Shown here one piece after another: positions 22,801-34,137 of a stretch of DNA of 64,000 nt. The first letter of the stretch is position 1, and each line of letters starts with the position of its first letter. Both the position numbers and the translations under genes were made by a program. Origin of the DNA: Phyllostachys edulis (lineage: Eukaryota; Streptophyta; Magnoliopsida; Poales; Poaceae); NCBI GenBank assembly GCA_036346405.1, contig CM070568.1:37048820-37112819 (forward strand), in the 5' to 3' direction. A model generated the notes under the pieces. That model did no database searches, was not told the DNA's origin, and saw only the letters and a program-made list of their open reading frames with translations.

Positions 22801-25078
22801 TGTAGCACCGGAAAGACGACTAGAGGGGGGGGGGGGTGAATAGGAGCACAAACACTTTTTCACCTTAATTGAATTCAATACTAATTTCACTCCAATAGCT
22901 ACAAAAGCTATGAAGATCAATATATAATCACAGTGGAAGATTTGTATTGAATCCAATCAAAACCCCGACGCAAAACACCCAAAATTACCTAAAACTCAAA
23001 TCTCAAAGTGTTGGGCGGTCTGACCTCTAATATTGGCGGGTCAAATTTTTTTGCCTAGCGGTCAGACCTCTCAAAGGCGGTCTGACCGCTACATGGGGCG
23101 GTCTGACCTCCAAGAATGGCGGTTCGACCTCCAAATGACGATGAACAAAGAGACAAATTAAAACCGAAACTAAAATCGGTCTAACTTTTGATCCGTAAGG
23201 CCAAACTCCACGAAATTTGAGACACACCTTCTTAAAGATATTAGGAACCTATTCTAATCAAAGATTGCAGAGATCCATGCCAAAGTTCCTATCTTTTGCA
23301 GTTTTACCGAAGGTGGGTTCAAAACCAAGCCAAATGCGAAAACGGTGATTGAGATGATTTCGTGGGAGGAATCAATCCAAGCTGGCTAAGGATGGTCTCC
23401 CATACATCTTAGCACTCTCAATCACAGAAAGAATCAAGCCAAAAGCTCTCAAGAGCAAAACCCCCAAAAATCACCCTTTCTTCACCAAAACCGGGCAAAA
23501 CCAAAACTTAGATCCAAAAGCTTGCTCGTGGATGATTGATGATCAAGATGAATCTAGATGGGTTCCCACATATCCCAGCAAGCAAGATCAAGAGGAAAAA
23601 CCAAGTAAAAACTCCCGGATCAAGAAAAGCCCAAAATCATCAAATAGAGTGGATGAACACAAGAACGAAATAGAGACTCATCTTGTAAAATCTAGTTGAA
23701 TTGATTTGGATAGATGGATGATTGTTGTTTACGGCCACTCCTACAAGGAGGACAAAGCTCTCTCCAAGAGCACTCATTCTCAATCCCTCTCTAGAAACCC
23801 TAGCCCCTTCTCTCTTTCTCCTCAAAACCCTAAAACACACAATTAGGGTTACAAATGGCCAAAGGGTTCTAAGTGCAACCAGCACTTAGCCCTTATATAG
23901 TGGAGGCTATATCCTAGAGAATATTCCATTAGGGAACCCATTAGACCCCACACACAAATGGGTTAACACACACACGCATCTCAAAGCGCCGTCTTCATCA
24001 TCGATTGACCTAAACCGCTTCACCATGCGCCGACCCGCGCCGCGGTTTAGGCAAAAGGTCACCAAGGTGGTATTTGGTGAAATTACCAAAATACCCCTTC
24101 TCGATCATTCTCCAAAAGACCGAGTCCACAGATCGTGAAGCAATCCCATACTTCGCCACGTAGGTTGATCAACGGCTCCATGTCATCAAGTCTCTCCGTC
24201 CGGATCCCACCGCACCATCGAAAGCACTTGTAACGACTCCGCGCCGCTTGATCCAACCAACAGACCGAACCGCCTGCTCGGTCATCCATGTCCATTCTCG
24301 CGACCGCTTGAGTCCTCTCGACCTCACCCGCATCCTTGATCGTTTCGACCTCACCGCCAAGCTTAGTCCTAATCCTCCTCGCTATTGACCGTCATTGACT
24401 CGCAAGCCACCGCACAAAGAATAGACAAGTAAACACGAATCCGGAACAAGTTCTTTACAACTTGACCCACGTTAGCTAAAACATGCATCATGCAACACAT
24501 ATGCAATGATAACCATGAACTTGACCTAACAACCACAAAACGCCGCCACGCGAGACGATTTAAACAAGTTAAAACCGGTCGACCGCCTCCATGGCCACCG
24601 ACCGCTTCCTAAAACGGCTCGACCGCCAACCAAAACCGGCTCGACCGCCACCCAGACTTAGCCAAATTTCCTCCTGAAATCAAACTCTCTCGAATTTTCA
24701 ATCGAATAGAACTTTTCCTTGAAGCTCCAAAATTATGGGACCAAGTGCGAAGAACCTCTCACTTGCCTACACCCTTTATTTTTGGCCCAACTCCAAAATC
24801 CACAATATTAAAGTGGCCGGTCGACCACTCGTGCAAAGCCGGCCAAACCGCTTCCATGGCTTGTCTCGACCGCCACCCCGTCTCGGCGCATCGCCAAAGA
24901 ACCAAACCAAAGAATCAACACAGCATGGCGGGTCTGACCGCCACCATGGTTTGGCCGATCGCCAGAGGCCTGACAGAACTGGAGCAACGCCGAAAATGGG
25001 TGATTCCGTAAACCCTCAACGCCATTGCCAATTGTCTCATCATGCTAAGATCATGGGCATATCCCCATGATATGCACA
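22801..25078 (-). repeat. 3' LTR (2278 bp) of the gag-only element
   Basis: Plus-strand start TGTAGCACCGG at 22801 and end ATATGCACA at 25078, so TG...CA on either strand. Its first ~750 bp match 30459-31210 with scattered differences. It contains a G-run at 22827-22837 and repeated GCGGTCTGACC motifs (23030-23125) plus a second run of CGACCGCC motifs (24570-24660). The five bases before it are GTCAC, but no partner duplication can be checked because the other end is rearranged. Confidence 0.85.
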
Positions 25079-25092
25079 ATCTCCCCCTTGAT
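25079..25092 (-). other. Polypurine tract
   Basis: On the minus strand it reads TCAAGGGGGAGAT immediately before the LTR start TGTGCATATC. This is the expected position and composition for plus-strand DNA priming in reverse transcription, and it fixes the element's orientation and the LTR edge. Confidence 0.8.
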
Positions 25093-28000
25093 GAACACAT
25101 TGGCAATCTCTCAGAAAATGTAAGTTTGAGGTTTGAAAATTAAAATACTTGACGTTTTCGCGCAAAGGCACAACTTGGTCCATTCGCAAGAGAAAGCAAT
25201 GGAAATGACCAAACTGGCTTCAAAATAGCATAAACAAGTGAGATACAGCAAAAGAAAGCAAGAAAGCTTCCAATTCCAGAGAATCGACAAAAATCCCACT
25301 TAAGGTCCATGTGAAAGAACAATTGTTCTATTTGACCTTAGATCATTGTGAGGCTTCAAGATTTGCAATTCAAATTCAGAAATGGCGATAAGACCAAAAG
25401 AATGCAATATGAATGCATGAATGCTCCCCCTCACTATGATCATCATTTTTCAAGAGAGAGTTTTAAATTTTCAATTTCTCCAAATCTCTCCAAAAAGCTC
25501 CTAACTTCTCCCCCTTACAAAACTTCTCCCCCATAACCAACAAGCTCTTTATTAACATTACATTTTCTCTATATCTTCTCCCTTTGACAATGGATTCATC
25601 AAGGAATCATCCCTTCCTCTCATCCAGAGATGACAAATGCACAAGTAAGGAAGAAGCAAAAGAAAGAGCATGCATGAAATTCAATGGGGTGGCTTCATTT
25701 TTGTTTTGATTTTTCAATTTTGAGGTAAAAGAAGCTTTGGAGATTACTCAAAAGAACAGGCTGGTATTTCTATTATCACACAAGACATATCAAGCCTGAC
25801 AAAGCTAGCAAGATCATGTTAAGACATATATAGCAAAGCTAGGCTAATGAGCTGTAAATATCACATATTGTTGGATTAAATTAAGCAATGCGTCAAAATT
25901 AGCAAGTTCAACAACAGTTATCCTAAAGTGATAATGGCCATGTTAGAATGTCATTGTGAGATCCAGAAGCTAGCAAAGGCCATCTAGGATACAAAAGTTA
26001 TGAAATGAATCATTTAGCTCAAAATGCCTCAAAAGCCCAAATTTCAACTGTTTTTCATTTGCAATGAATATTCAAGTTGATTAAAGGTCTATCTTAGTAA
26101 AGAAAGTCCTAGACTAGGAGCCATCCACAACCTCTTCCTAAGCTTCAACCAATTTTGACAATTTGCTTTTTAGCCATGTGCTAGATCTCAAGCCTTGCCG
26201 CGACCATCTCAAGCACAAAAAGCTTAAAAGAGTGGTCTAGGTCATCCAAAACTCCCCCTGAGTTCATGCCTAGTACAATGGCAAGCCGTCTCATGAGAAA
26301 GAATTGGTGAGATCAGTTTTTTCGCACAAAAGAGATCAATTTTCATTTTGCACAAGGGCTGTTTTAGATTCTTTAAAGAACTGAAAGCTCAAAGATGTTC
26401 AATACTAGATTCCAGAGCTAACAAAGCAATTTTGACAGGGACAATGTCACAAAGGGATCACTAATTGTGCAACTAGCTAAAAGATCCACAAATTGCTATT
26501 TTCAGTTCAGGTTGATTAACAGTTCTAGCTCATATAGCAAAGACATTGCTGTACATGTGAAAGCATGATAATTCTAGCAAGTCAAAGAACTAGACACAAT
26601 CTTGAGCAAGAATTGAAATACTAAAGTTCAAAAGGGTAAAAGGCAAAGCTTCATCAATTTAAAAGATGAACAGTAAAGCTTATATTACAATGCATCTTTT
26701 TAGATTTTTATATGTATGCAATATGGTACAATGAGATGCACAAAAGATGTAAAAGCCTAAAAAGATCACAAGGATAAAAAAGATCCGAAGAAGATACCAC
26801 TTGAAGAAGGTATCAGAAAAGATCTACAAAAAGTTCACATGAACAAGGAAAGCTCAGATGAACAAGGAAAGTTCAGAAAAGAACTAACTCCCCCTCAAAC
26901 CAACTCATAGGGATAAATTATCCCTAACTCGCTTTTCAAGGTGGCAAATCTTGATGGATCTAAAAGGTTTGATGAGGAGACCTGCCAAAAGTGCCAAAAA
27001 CTCCACAAGATAGCACAAAGACTTCAAACACCACACGATCTCTAGGGAAAGCAACTCGGAAAGTTAGGGAGCGAAACACCAACACTAAAAGCCTACAGGC
27101 AGCTCAAAACCTGCTAAGACTAGTGATTGGGAGACAAGCTCAACCTAGGCTGTGAGAGACATGCATCCTAGCAAACCATGGGATAAGACGAGTGCCTAGA
27201 AAGGACACATGCTAGAACAGAGTCTCCTATCTACCCTGAACTCAACAAGCCCAAATGCTATGCAAGGTAGATTAGGGATACCATACATAAAAGTAAGGTA
27301 TAGAAGCTCAAACCTGAGTCGCACTGCTTGGCAATGAGATGTAGTCATGATGAATGAAGATCCATTCCATGAAGCTTCAGAAGGTAGTTGCGCTCACCCA
27401 TCATCCTCATCTCAAATTCTTTCGTCTCCAAGAAGTGATAGCCAACATGAATGCACAAATGAAGAAGAACCAACAGCTGGAGTCTTTGACCACTTGTTGG
27501 ACCACATGTTCTCCTTCTCAACTGAAAAGACTACACAAAAGAGACAAAGGAAGTCTATGCCTTGGTACTGGGTTAGTGAGACATTATCTAGGGAAACAGT
27601 ACCAAGACACATGACTAGCAAGAATAGCAGCAAATGATCCAAAGCTCATGAAAGCATATAATCAACAATTTAAGACATGAGCATGGAGAGAGACAATTCT
27701 ATTTCAGTACATGCTATTCAAGATATGATAAAGCTCAACCTATCCTTAGTCCACAATAAGGCATAGGAGCAAGCCAACAAACACATAGCAAATCACACAT
27801 CATATGAACAGTCAAAGAAAAAGCATGCTAGTGAAAGCTATGGCAAGACTCATGCATCCACAATTAACCATAAGGCACAACAACTATGTAAGCATAAAGC
27901 ATTTTAAGAAAAAATCATGAATGATGTATGCTAACATGGATATCAAGAGAACATATGGATACATACAGCAAACATCAACATGAGCAAGATAAATCATGTA

Positions 28001-28360
28001 CAAATAGCACAGGCTCATGAAGACAAGACCAAACTTATATACCCATGGAAGCAATGAACAACAGTACGATACATGGATATATAAGCAAGGTAAAAGCATG
28101 ATGAAAGATATCACAAGAGTAACACATGCCAATAAGGTACAAGTGAGCACAAAGCAAGCACAACATGCCAAGTATGAATAATCATGAAGATAATGGCATG
28201 AAGGTATAGGATAGCTCACCAAACATGTGAAAGCACCATCATAAAAGCACATGCCTCTTGGAGGCCATCATTGAGGTGGAGAACCATCAAGTGTCCCGAT
28301 CATGTGATGAAGCAAAAGATCATAATCTTTAAGTCCATGTTCTCCAACCCTCGTTCTTGG
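25093..28360 (-). other. Interior of gag-only element, little coding capacity
   Basis: About 3.3 kb of A-rich sequence with many short direct words (AAGCTCA, CATGAAAG, AGATCA) and no long frame on the minus strand. Near 27375-27425 the minus strand reads KEFEMRMMGERNYLL, which resembles the copia RT stretch after the YVDD box; this may be a relic of a deleted pol. A region of it (25851-26106) is duplicated at 31211-31456. Confidence 0.5.
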
Positions 28361-28363
28361 TAC

Positions 28364-30180
28364 CTACACATGAGAAAGGCAAGGTGTCCAAGTCTTGGAT
28401 CCCGAAGGGTTAGAGAGCAAATGCTTGGGAACCCAAACCTTGGACACTCCACCACTAGAGGTAGTCGAACCATTATGTGAGTTAGCATGATGCAAATGAT
28501 GGTCCATGCATGAAGATCCAATCTCATTCTTGGAGGCACGCCACGAGTGGACAACTCGAAGAGGAAAACAAGATCCATCTCTAGAAAAGCGGCGGTGGCC
28601 TAGCTTAAAAGCACCATGATGAGAACCAACAGAAGCATCAAAGAAACTCACACAACCTCGCCATAGGTGTGTACCTCGATGAACAGAATGAGGTCCATTT
28701 CTTGGAAAACGGCGGAAATCCCGCCTCGGGGCAGCTCGTGGACCAAAACCAAAACTATGCAAACCATGTCCACGGTGCTGTCCGACACCACTAGAAAAGG
28801 TGTCAAAGAAGCCATCAACAAATCGAGTCTTCATGCTTGGCTCTTTAGTGTGCATGTCATGAGAAAGACTATGCCCACTAGGAGACTTAGAAGCATGAGC
28901 TCGACGCAAATATTTTGCACGCCGAAAGCAGAAATCCACATGATGTCCATTCTTCCCACAAAATGATCAATGGTGTAAAGGTCTACTAGTAGACACGGTC
29001 TGAGAGGACAAAGCACCATTATGGCTCAAAGAAGAAGTCCTGGAAGAACTAGCATCATGACTCGTCCTCGTATCGGTACTAGACCCACACATGCCACGAG
29101 AAATGCTATGTGTGTTCCTAGAGATACAACGATGCACTCGATGCTCTTGTTTCAAACGGCGAAAGCAAAACTCGAAAGTGTGTCCATCTTTCTTACAAAA
29201 TGTGCAATGGTACTTCTCTTTTGAAGATTTAGTACCATTTGAGAAAGAAACACATTTGTCTTTTGAAATCCGTTGGACAACACAAGAAGAGTCCGAAAGA
29301 GTCGAACTCACCAAAGAAGAGCTATCCAAAGCGATGCCACAAAAACCAACATCAAGTGACTCACATTTAGCACAAGAAGACTTCAACTCCGAAAGCAAAG
29401 AAGCAAGAGAAATCTTGAGAACATCAATTTCGGAGTGAAGGCAAATACAAGAGTCACAAGATTTGGTGCTCATATCATCGCGCAAAGACTCAATCTCGCT
29501 CTTCAAAGAAATGCAAGACGTGCAAGAAATTAATGATGCATTTGAATTAAGCATGCAGTTTAAAGCATCAATTTCAGTTTCTAGACAAGCACAATTCTTG
29601 CAAGAGACTAAACCATCCTTAAGCAATTTTTCATATTCAAAGCACATGTTACAAGGCCTAGCTTTAATATCAATAATTTCAGCCCTAGCATTCTCTAATT
29701 GCTCAAGGTGCATGGAATTAGCCAATTTCAACTTTTCAATTTCAGCAAGCATGCCTACACAAGAATCGCAATCATTTCTAGCCATATATCTAAGATTGCC
29801 TATTTCTAACTTAGCATTATCAAGCTCAATATGTAAGGCAACACAAGAATCACATGGCATAGAAGCATTTGATCTCAATAATTCATTTTCAAATTTTAAG
29901 CATGCAAGAGAATTATTCAAGTCCTCCATGTCTACAAGCAATGAATCATAAGCATTCATGGAGGTTTTTAATTCGGAGAGCTCATGAGACAAATCATCCT
30001 TTTCTTTTTCTAGCAATTTCATTTTCTTCCTAAGAGCATGCAATTTATATTCATATGAAATCAAAGCATCAATGAGTTTTTCTTTACTCACCTTGCTTAG
30101 CTTGATTAGGGGATCGTCCTCGAAAGAATCATCAGTATCATCCTCAAAAAGCTCTTCATTATGCTCAACCTCACAAGCTA
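28364..30180 (-). pseudogene. Gag with seven CxxC motifs in a coiled coil and two zinc knuckles
   Basis: The open frame from 30091 to 28967 (374 codons) starts MSKEKLIDALISYEYKLHAL and is a long coiled coil. Seven CxxC motifs lie in it at residues 80-83, 108-111, 147-150, 164-167, 190-193, 212-215 and 240-243, each followed by a leucine/glutamate heptad such as CTSCISLKSEIESL. A CCHC knuckle is at 296-309 (CTFCKKDGHTFEFC). The stop at 28967 falls where a second knuckle begins: the frame goes on as SFCGKNGHHVDFCFRRAK with the first cysteine codon TGC read as TGA, then runs open to 28364. Upstream the frame extends to about 30180 in an acidic stretch. The usual N-terminal gag domain is absent, since only ~260 bp separate this point from the primer site. 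Confidence 0.8.
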
Positions 30181-30443
30181 CAGTGCATGTGCCAACGAGC
30201 CCTTCTCTTCAGCTCCAAGCAAATCTCATCTCTCAAACTAGGACAATCAAAACCAAAGAATTTGCTACAAATATCACAGAAGAAATCCTCCTTCATTGAC
30301 TACATAAAAATCAGATGTTCAAGCCTCTTGTCACGACGACATCAACGCAAAAAGAACTACGATAAGATGCAAAGAAGCGCTCACAAGTTGGCACTCTAGT
30401 CGCCATGCTCAAAGATCAGTTAAGATCACAAATGAGCAAACTT

Positions 30444-30456
30444 GGCTCTGATACTA
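30444..30456 (-). other. Primer binding site, tRNA-Met type
   Basis: The minus strand reads GTAGTATCAGAGCC, one base away from the TGGTATCAGAGC complement of initiator tRNA-Met. It lies two bases inside the LTR edge at 30459. With the polypurine tract at 25079 it shows the element points to the left. Confidence 0.8.
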
Positions 30457-30458
30457 CT

Positions 30459-31210
30459 TGTAGGACCGGAAAGGCGACTAGAGGGGGGGGGTTGAATAGG
30501 AGCACAAACACTTTTTCACCTTAATTGAATTCAATACTAATTTCACTCCAATAGCTACAAAAGCTATGAAGATCAATATACAATCACAGTGGAAGACTTG
30601 TATTGAATCCAATCAAAACCCGGACGCAAAACACCCAAAATTACCTAAAACTCAAATCTCAAAGTGTTGGGCGGTCTCGACCTCACGATATTGGCGGGTC
30701 AAATTTTTTGCCTAGCGGTCGACCTCTCAAATGGGCGGTCTCGATCACACATGGGGCGGTCTGACCTCCAAGAATGGCGGTCTGACCTCCAGCCTGACGA
30801 TGAACAGCAGATAGCCCAAAAACCGAAACTAAAATCGGTCTAACTTTTGATCCGTAAGGCCAAACTCCATGAAATTTGAGACACACCTTCTTAAAGATAT
30901 TAGGAACCTATTCCAATCAAAGATTGCAGAGATCCATGCCAAAGTTCCTATCTTTTTCAGTTTTACCGAAGGTGGGTTCAAAACCGAGTCAAATGCGAAA
31001 ACGGTGATTGAGATGATTTCGTGGAAGGAACCAATCCAAGATGGCTAAGGATGGTCTTCCATACATCGTAGCACTCTCAATCACAGAAAGAATCAAGCCA
31101 AAAGCTCTCAAGAGCAAAACCCCCAAAAATCACCCTTTCTTCACCAAAACCGGGCAAAACCAAAACTTAGATCCAAAAGCTTGCTCGTGGATGATTGATG
31201 ATCAAGATGA
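30459..31210 (-). repeat. Partial 5' LTR of the gag-only element
   Basis: Matches 22801-23551 almost base for base apart from small differences, starting TGTAGGACCGGAAAGGCGAC. The match stops in the middle of the LTR at ATCAAGATGA (31201-31210), where sequence from inside the element follows. About 1.5 kb of this LTR is missing. Confidence 0.85.
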
Positions 31211-31456
31211 GCTGTAAATATCACATGTTGTTGGATTAAATTAAGCAATGCATCAAAATTAGCAAGTTCAACAACAGTTATCCTAAAGTGATAATGGCCA
31301 TGTCAGAATGTCATTGTGAGATCCAGAAGCTAGCAAAGGCCATCTAGGATACAAAAGTTATGAAATGAATCATTTAGCTCAAAAGCCCAAATTTCAACAG
31401 TTTTTCATTTGCAATGAATATTCAAGTTGATTAAAGGTCTATCTTAGTAAAGAAAG
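31211..31456 (-). repeat. Copy of element interior fused to the broken LTR
   Basis: Matches 25851-26106, with 11 bases fewer, starting GCTGTAAATATCACAT. The four bases ATGA precede the fusion point in both parents (23548-23551 region and 25847-25850), which suggests a deletion through microhomology. To the right the match ends at AGAAAG (31456). Confidence 0.8.
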
Positions 31457-31645
31457 GTATATGTAATTGAACAAAAGAACTTTGAGCCGAAAAAATGAAC
31501 AAATTTGAAAATAACATTAATGTGTCCGCTTCGAGCTACTCGTATAAGCCTACCAAATTTACGCTCCCACAAACCATACTCCCATCAAAATTTGGATCAC
31601 AAAACAACAAATATATTACAACAGATGTCTACTCCATCCATCCTT
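31457..31645. other. Unassigned AT-rich spacer
   Basis: 190 bp of AT-rich sequence with no recognised feature. Confidence 0.4.
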
Positions 31646-32042
31646 TTACGAATTTTTATTATTTAATGCTTTTAAATTATATTTTAAAGTTAACTCATCA
31701 CGAACTTTATTTCTAAATCTGACCCCTTTGGTCACGCCACCTCCCGTGGCGTGACCAAACAAAACTATCACGCCACCCGTGACGGTGTGGCCAAAGGTGC
31801 CACGCAAGCCCTCGACCGCGCGCTGCGCCAGCGTGGAGACCATGGCGTGACAAGTCTCCCTTGTCACGCATTTTTATTTGGCGTGACAGAGCCTGATGCC
31901 GAGGAGACGTTCGGATTGTCCGATCGAAATCGGATGGTCCGAACAGACAGAGTCGTTTGGACAGTCTGAATGTACCCTTTGTCACGCTACTTATCCCGGC
32001 GTGACAGTAGTGCTGTGTCACGCCATCCAAATTGGCGTGACA
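31646..32042 (+). repeat. TGTCACGCC hairpin-module repeat, copy C
   Basis: Left part (31646-31725) is the same terminal sequence as in copies 5719-5800 and 20384-20480. It is followed by six inverted modules, for example TTGTCACGC...TTGGCGTGACA at 31860-31888 and TGTCACGCCATCC...TTGGCGTGACA at 32013-32042. A separate imperfect palindrome (GTTCGGATTGTCC...GGATGGTCCGAAC) sits at 31909-31944. No right-hand terminal repeat is present. Confidence 0.7.
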
Positions 32043-32863
32043 GGGGCTAATTCCAGTTTGTTTATAAATTATGACAGTTATTCCATTTGGATTTATAAAT
32101 TTGGAACATGTGGTAAGATGATAACAAAGGGACTTCCTTTTGAAAGATAAAAAACAATTGAAGATATGGTGATGCATAACACCATGTACATGTAACATTT
32201 AACAATCCACAACTTGAAAATAGAGACCTCTCTACGTAACCAAATATAACACCATCCTTTTAACTGAGAGTAAATACATATATGGACCGGTAATCTTTTT
32301 GTGCCTTGAAAACCTTTGACACTTCACAATATTTCCAGGGCGTGTCCCAAAAGTGATATATAACGCATCTTGGAAAAAAATAACTAATATGTGGATTGTG
32401 TGGTACAACATGAGGCACAATTATGCACATATGCTAGACAGTACCTCTGATGAAAGATGTGTAGACATCCTAGTGGAATGATAGGTGGTGCTCTCCATAA
32501 CTTTGTGGTCATAGACCAAACCGTAAACTTCCAGAACTCGTTTTTTTTCATGTTGTTGGATGCCTTACTACGCGAAAAATTGACTGCGAAAAGACGGCGA
32601 GATTTAAAGTTGCGAATTAAAATAGACTTCATAATAAAGCTTGGAATAACACAGTGCACAGGGTTTGGTTACGTGCATAAGAAACAACATCATGCACGAT
32701 GCAACAAACCGAAGTACTCCTACGATACATATGCACTTTTTTTGAATGGAAATAAATTAGACCTTCCGGAATTAGTACGGAATGGTCCGACCTACTGCGT
32801 GGACCGGTGCCATTTTCCCTTCCTTGCGAGTTTCTCCGCCCGTGCCTAATGATAGAAGGTGCC
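32043..32863. other. Non-coding or unrecognised, 820 bp
   Basis: No convincing gene. The longest plus-strand frame here (32457-32849) has no domain I recognise and no coding-like bias. It may be 3' flanking DNA of the GRF pseudogene on the minus strand. Confidence 0.45.
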
Positions 32864-33449
32864 TCACACTACCCACATAGAGTGTTGTCCAGTTGGGCGC
32901 CTTGGACGTGATTGGCCATCGTTGTAGTGGCACGCACATATGTATCTAGGGTTGGCGCAGCAGCATATGGGATCATAGGAACTTCCTATGTTCACGACCT
33001 CCTCATTGCCCCTCTCGTGTTGCATCTGTTGGCGGAGGTCATCATTTTGCTCGTTGAGATTATCAATTTGCGCCTCCAATTCAAAGATTCGGTTCCACAA
33101 TATATCCACGTGCATCGCAACATGTCGTTCATGGGAGGATCGATCCAGCGGACAAAGTTGCGTTTCGCCATCTGCTGCAAGGGACGGTTAGTATGGAGGA
33201 TGTATTAGCAGTAGCATGAACAAAACTATTTATCCTAGAGTGTGGGCATCGAAAGAAACGTCGTCCACCATCGAAAGGGCCGTCCAAGACCTGTACGACA
33301 GCGTCCTCCCCATGTCTGTATTTTGGCCATACCGGTTGAGCACGCTTGTTCGGCATCAACCGGTAGTTAGGGCCGAAGTCCTCCCTCCTTTCGAGGGGAA
33401 GGTCTTGCTTCGACGACCGCGGTTGGACTGGTCCCTCGGCGTCTGCCAT
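32864..33449 (-). pseudogene. GRF-type zinc finger protein, degenerate
   Basis: From ATG at 33449 (MADAEGPVQP) the first exon reads to CPHS near 33240 and holds the GRF signature FDGGRRFFRCPH at residues 59-70. The zinc site is damaged: positions 41, 44 and 50, where I expect cysteines in this rice family, read W, Y and A. An intron of about 60 bp ends TTGCAG before a second block with FVRWIDPPMNDMLR; its donor reads GATAAAT, not GT. One more frame change leads into a coiled-coil tail, FELEAQIDNLNEQNDDLRQQ, to a stop at 32864. GRF proteins of this kind are abundant in rice and often linked to repeats; their role is not known. A TATA box lies 80 bp upstream. Confidence 0.7.
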
Positions 33450-33530
33450 GGTATGTTATTGTACGACGGAGAAGGTTCTTCTTCCTACGGTTTCAAGGGT
33501 CGAGTGGTCCTTCCGGAGTGTGGGGCGCAT

Positions 33531-33540
33531 ATTTTATAGC
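33531..33540 (-). promoter_or_regulatory. TATA box of the GRF pseudogene
   Basis: Minus strand GCTATAAAAT, about 82 bp upstream of the ATG at 33449. The spacing and the GC-rich leader between them fit a plant core promoter. Upstream lies the 31-bp minisatellite. Confidence 0.6.
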
Positions 33541-33605
33541 CCGCGGGGGGAGGCTAACAAAGCGGGTAATGTGTTAGGTTGTACATGACAAGGCCTAACG
33601 GGGCT

Positions 33606-33825
33606 GATTACTTTGCGCAGAGATAAAACCAAACGGGGTAGCTTTGCGTAGTGACAAGATCAAAAGAGACAACCTTGCGCAGTGACAAGACTGGGCGGGG
33701 CAGCTTTTGCGTAGTGACAAGGCCACACGAAGTAGCTTTGCGCAGTGATAAGGCCAAATGAGATAGCCTTGTACAATGACAAGATAAGACGGGACAGCTT
33801 TGCGTAGTGACAACCCTGACCGTCT
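33606..33825. repeat. Minisatellite, about seven copies of a 31-bp unit
   Basis: Units share AGCTTTGCGTAGTGACAAG followed by a variable GGCCA.A.GAGAT tail. Starts are near 33611, 33642, 33673, 33706, 33737, 33768 and 33799. Copies are diverged, especially the sixth. The array ends 80 bp before telomere-like DNA. Confidence 0.8.
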
Positions 33826-33929
33826 CGCCAGCTTTTCAGAACGAAAAGATATGACTCTGCAAAGAAAGACGTAGAGTGTTGTCACGTCGATCTGAAAATC
33901 TGACGAGGGTCAGGGTTGTCCAGTCGATC

Positions 33930-34135
33930 TGAAAAGCCTAAACCCTAAGCCTGAACCCTAACCCTAAGCATTAACCCTAATCCTAACTCTAACCCTAAAC
34001 CCTGAACCTAAAAACCTAAATCTAGACCTAAACGCCTAATAGCCTAAACCCTAATGTAAATTTAAAAATCTAAATCCTAAACCTAAACCCTAAAAATCTA
34101 AAACCCTAAACCTTAACCAACACCTAAACCTAAGT
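33930..34135. repeat. Degenerate telomere-like (CCCTAAA)n tract
   Basis: About 200 bp dominated by CCCTAAA, CCTAAC and CCTAAA variants, for example AACCCTAACCCTAAGCATTAA and AAACCCTAAAAATCTAAAAC. The canonical plant telomere heptamer on this strand is CCCTAAA. Units are imperfect and interrupted, so this is an old interstitial tract rather than a chromosome end. Confidence 0.8.
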
Positions 34136-34137
34136 AC

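Larger units (their letters stand above)
22801..31456 (-). mobile_element. Large LTR retrotransposon with gag only, rearranged right end
   Basis: On the minus strand the order is partial 5' LTR (30459-31210), primer site, gag, a long poorly coding interior, polypurine tract and 3' LTR (22801-25078). Features such as the PPT GGGGGAGAT next to a TGTGC LTR start and the tRNA-Met-like primer site suggest a copia element of the SIRE/Maximus type (inference). No intact protease, integrase or RT is readable, so it depends on other copies. To the right of 31210 the LTR is joined to a copy of the element's own interior, so the right end is not a normal terminus. Confidence 0.8.

Noticed and set aside
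22827..22837. G-run as a G-quadruplex
   Set aside because: A single run of G, with no four-tract layout.
28271..28966. Plus-strand frames opposite gag
   Set aside because: The minus-strand frame carries the zinc-knuckle and basic-tail features; these are its shadows.
32457..32849. 131-codon plus-strand gene
   Set aside because: No domain, no splice or promoter context, composition like the flanking non-coding DNA.
33606..33825. CRISPR-like regular repeats
   Set aside because: Repeats are adjacent or vary without true spacers and copies are diverged; the setting is a plant genome. It is a minisatellite.
33595..33885. 96-residue repeated protein on the minus strand
   Set aside because: It is a translation of the 31-bp minisatellite.
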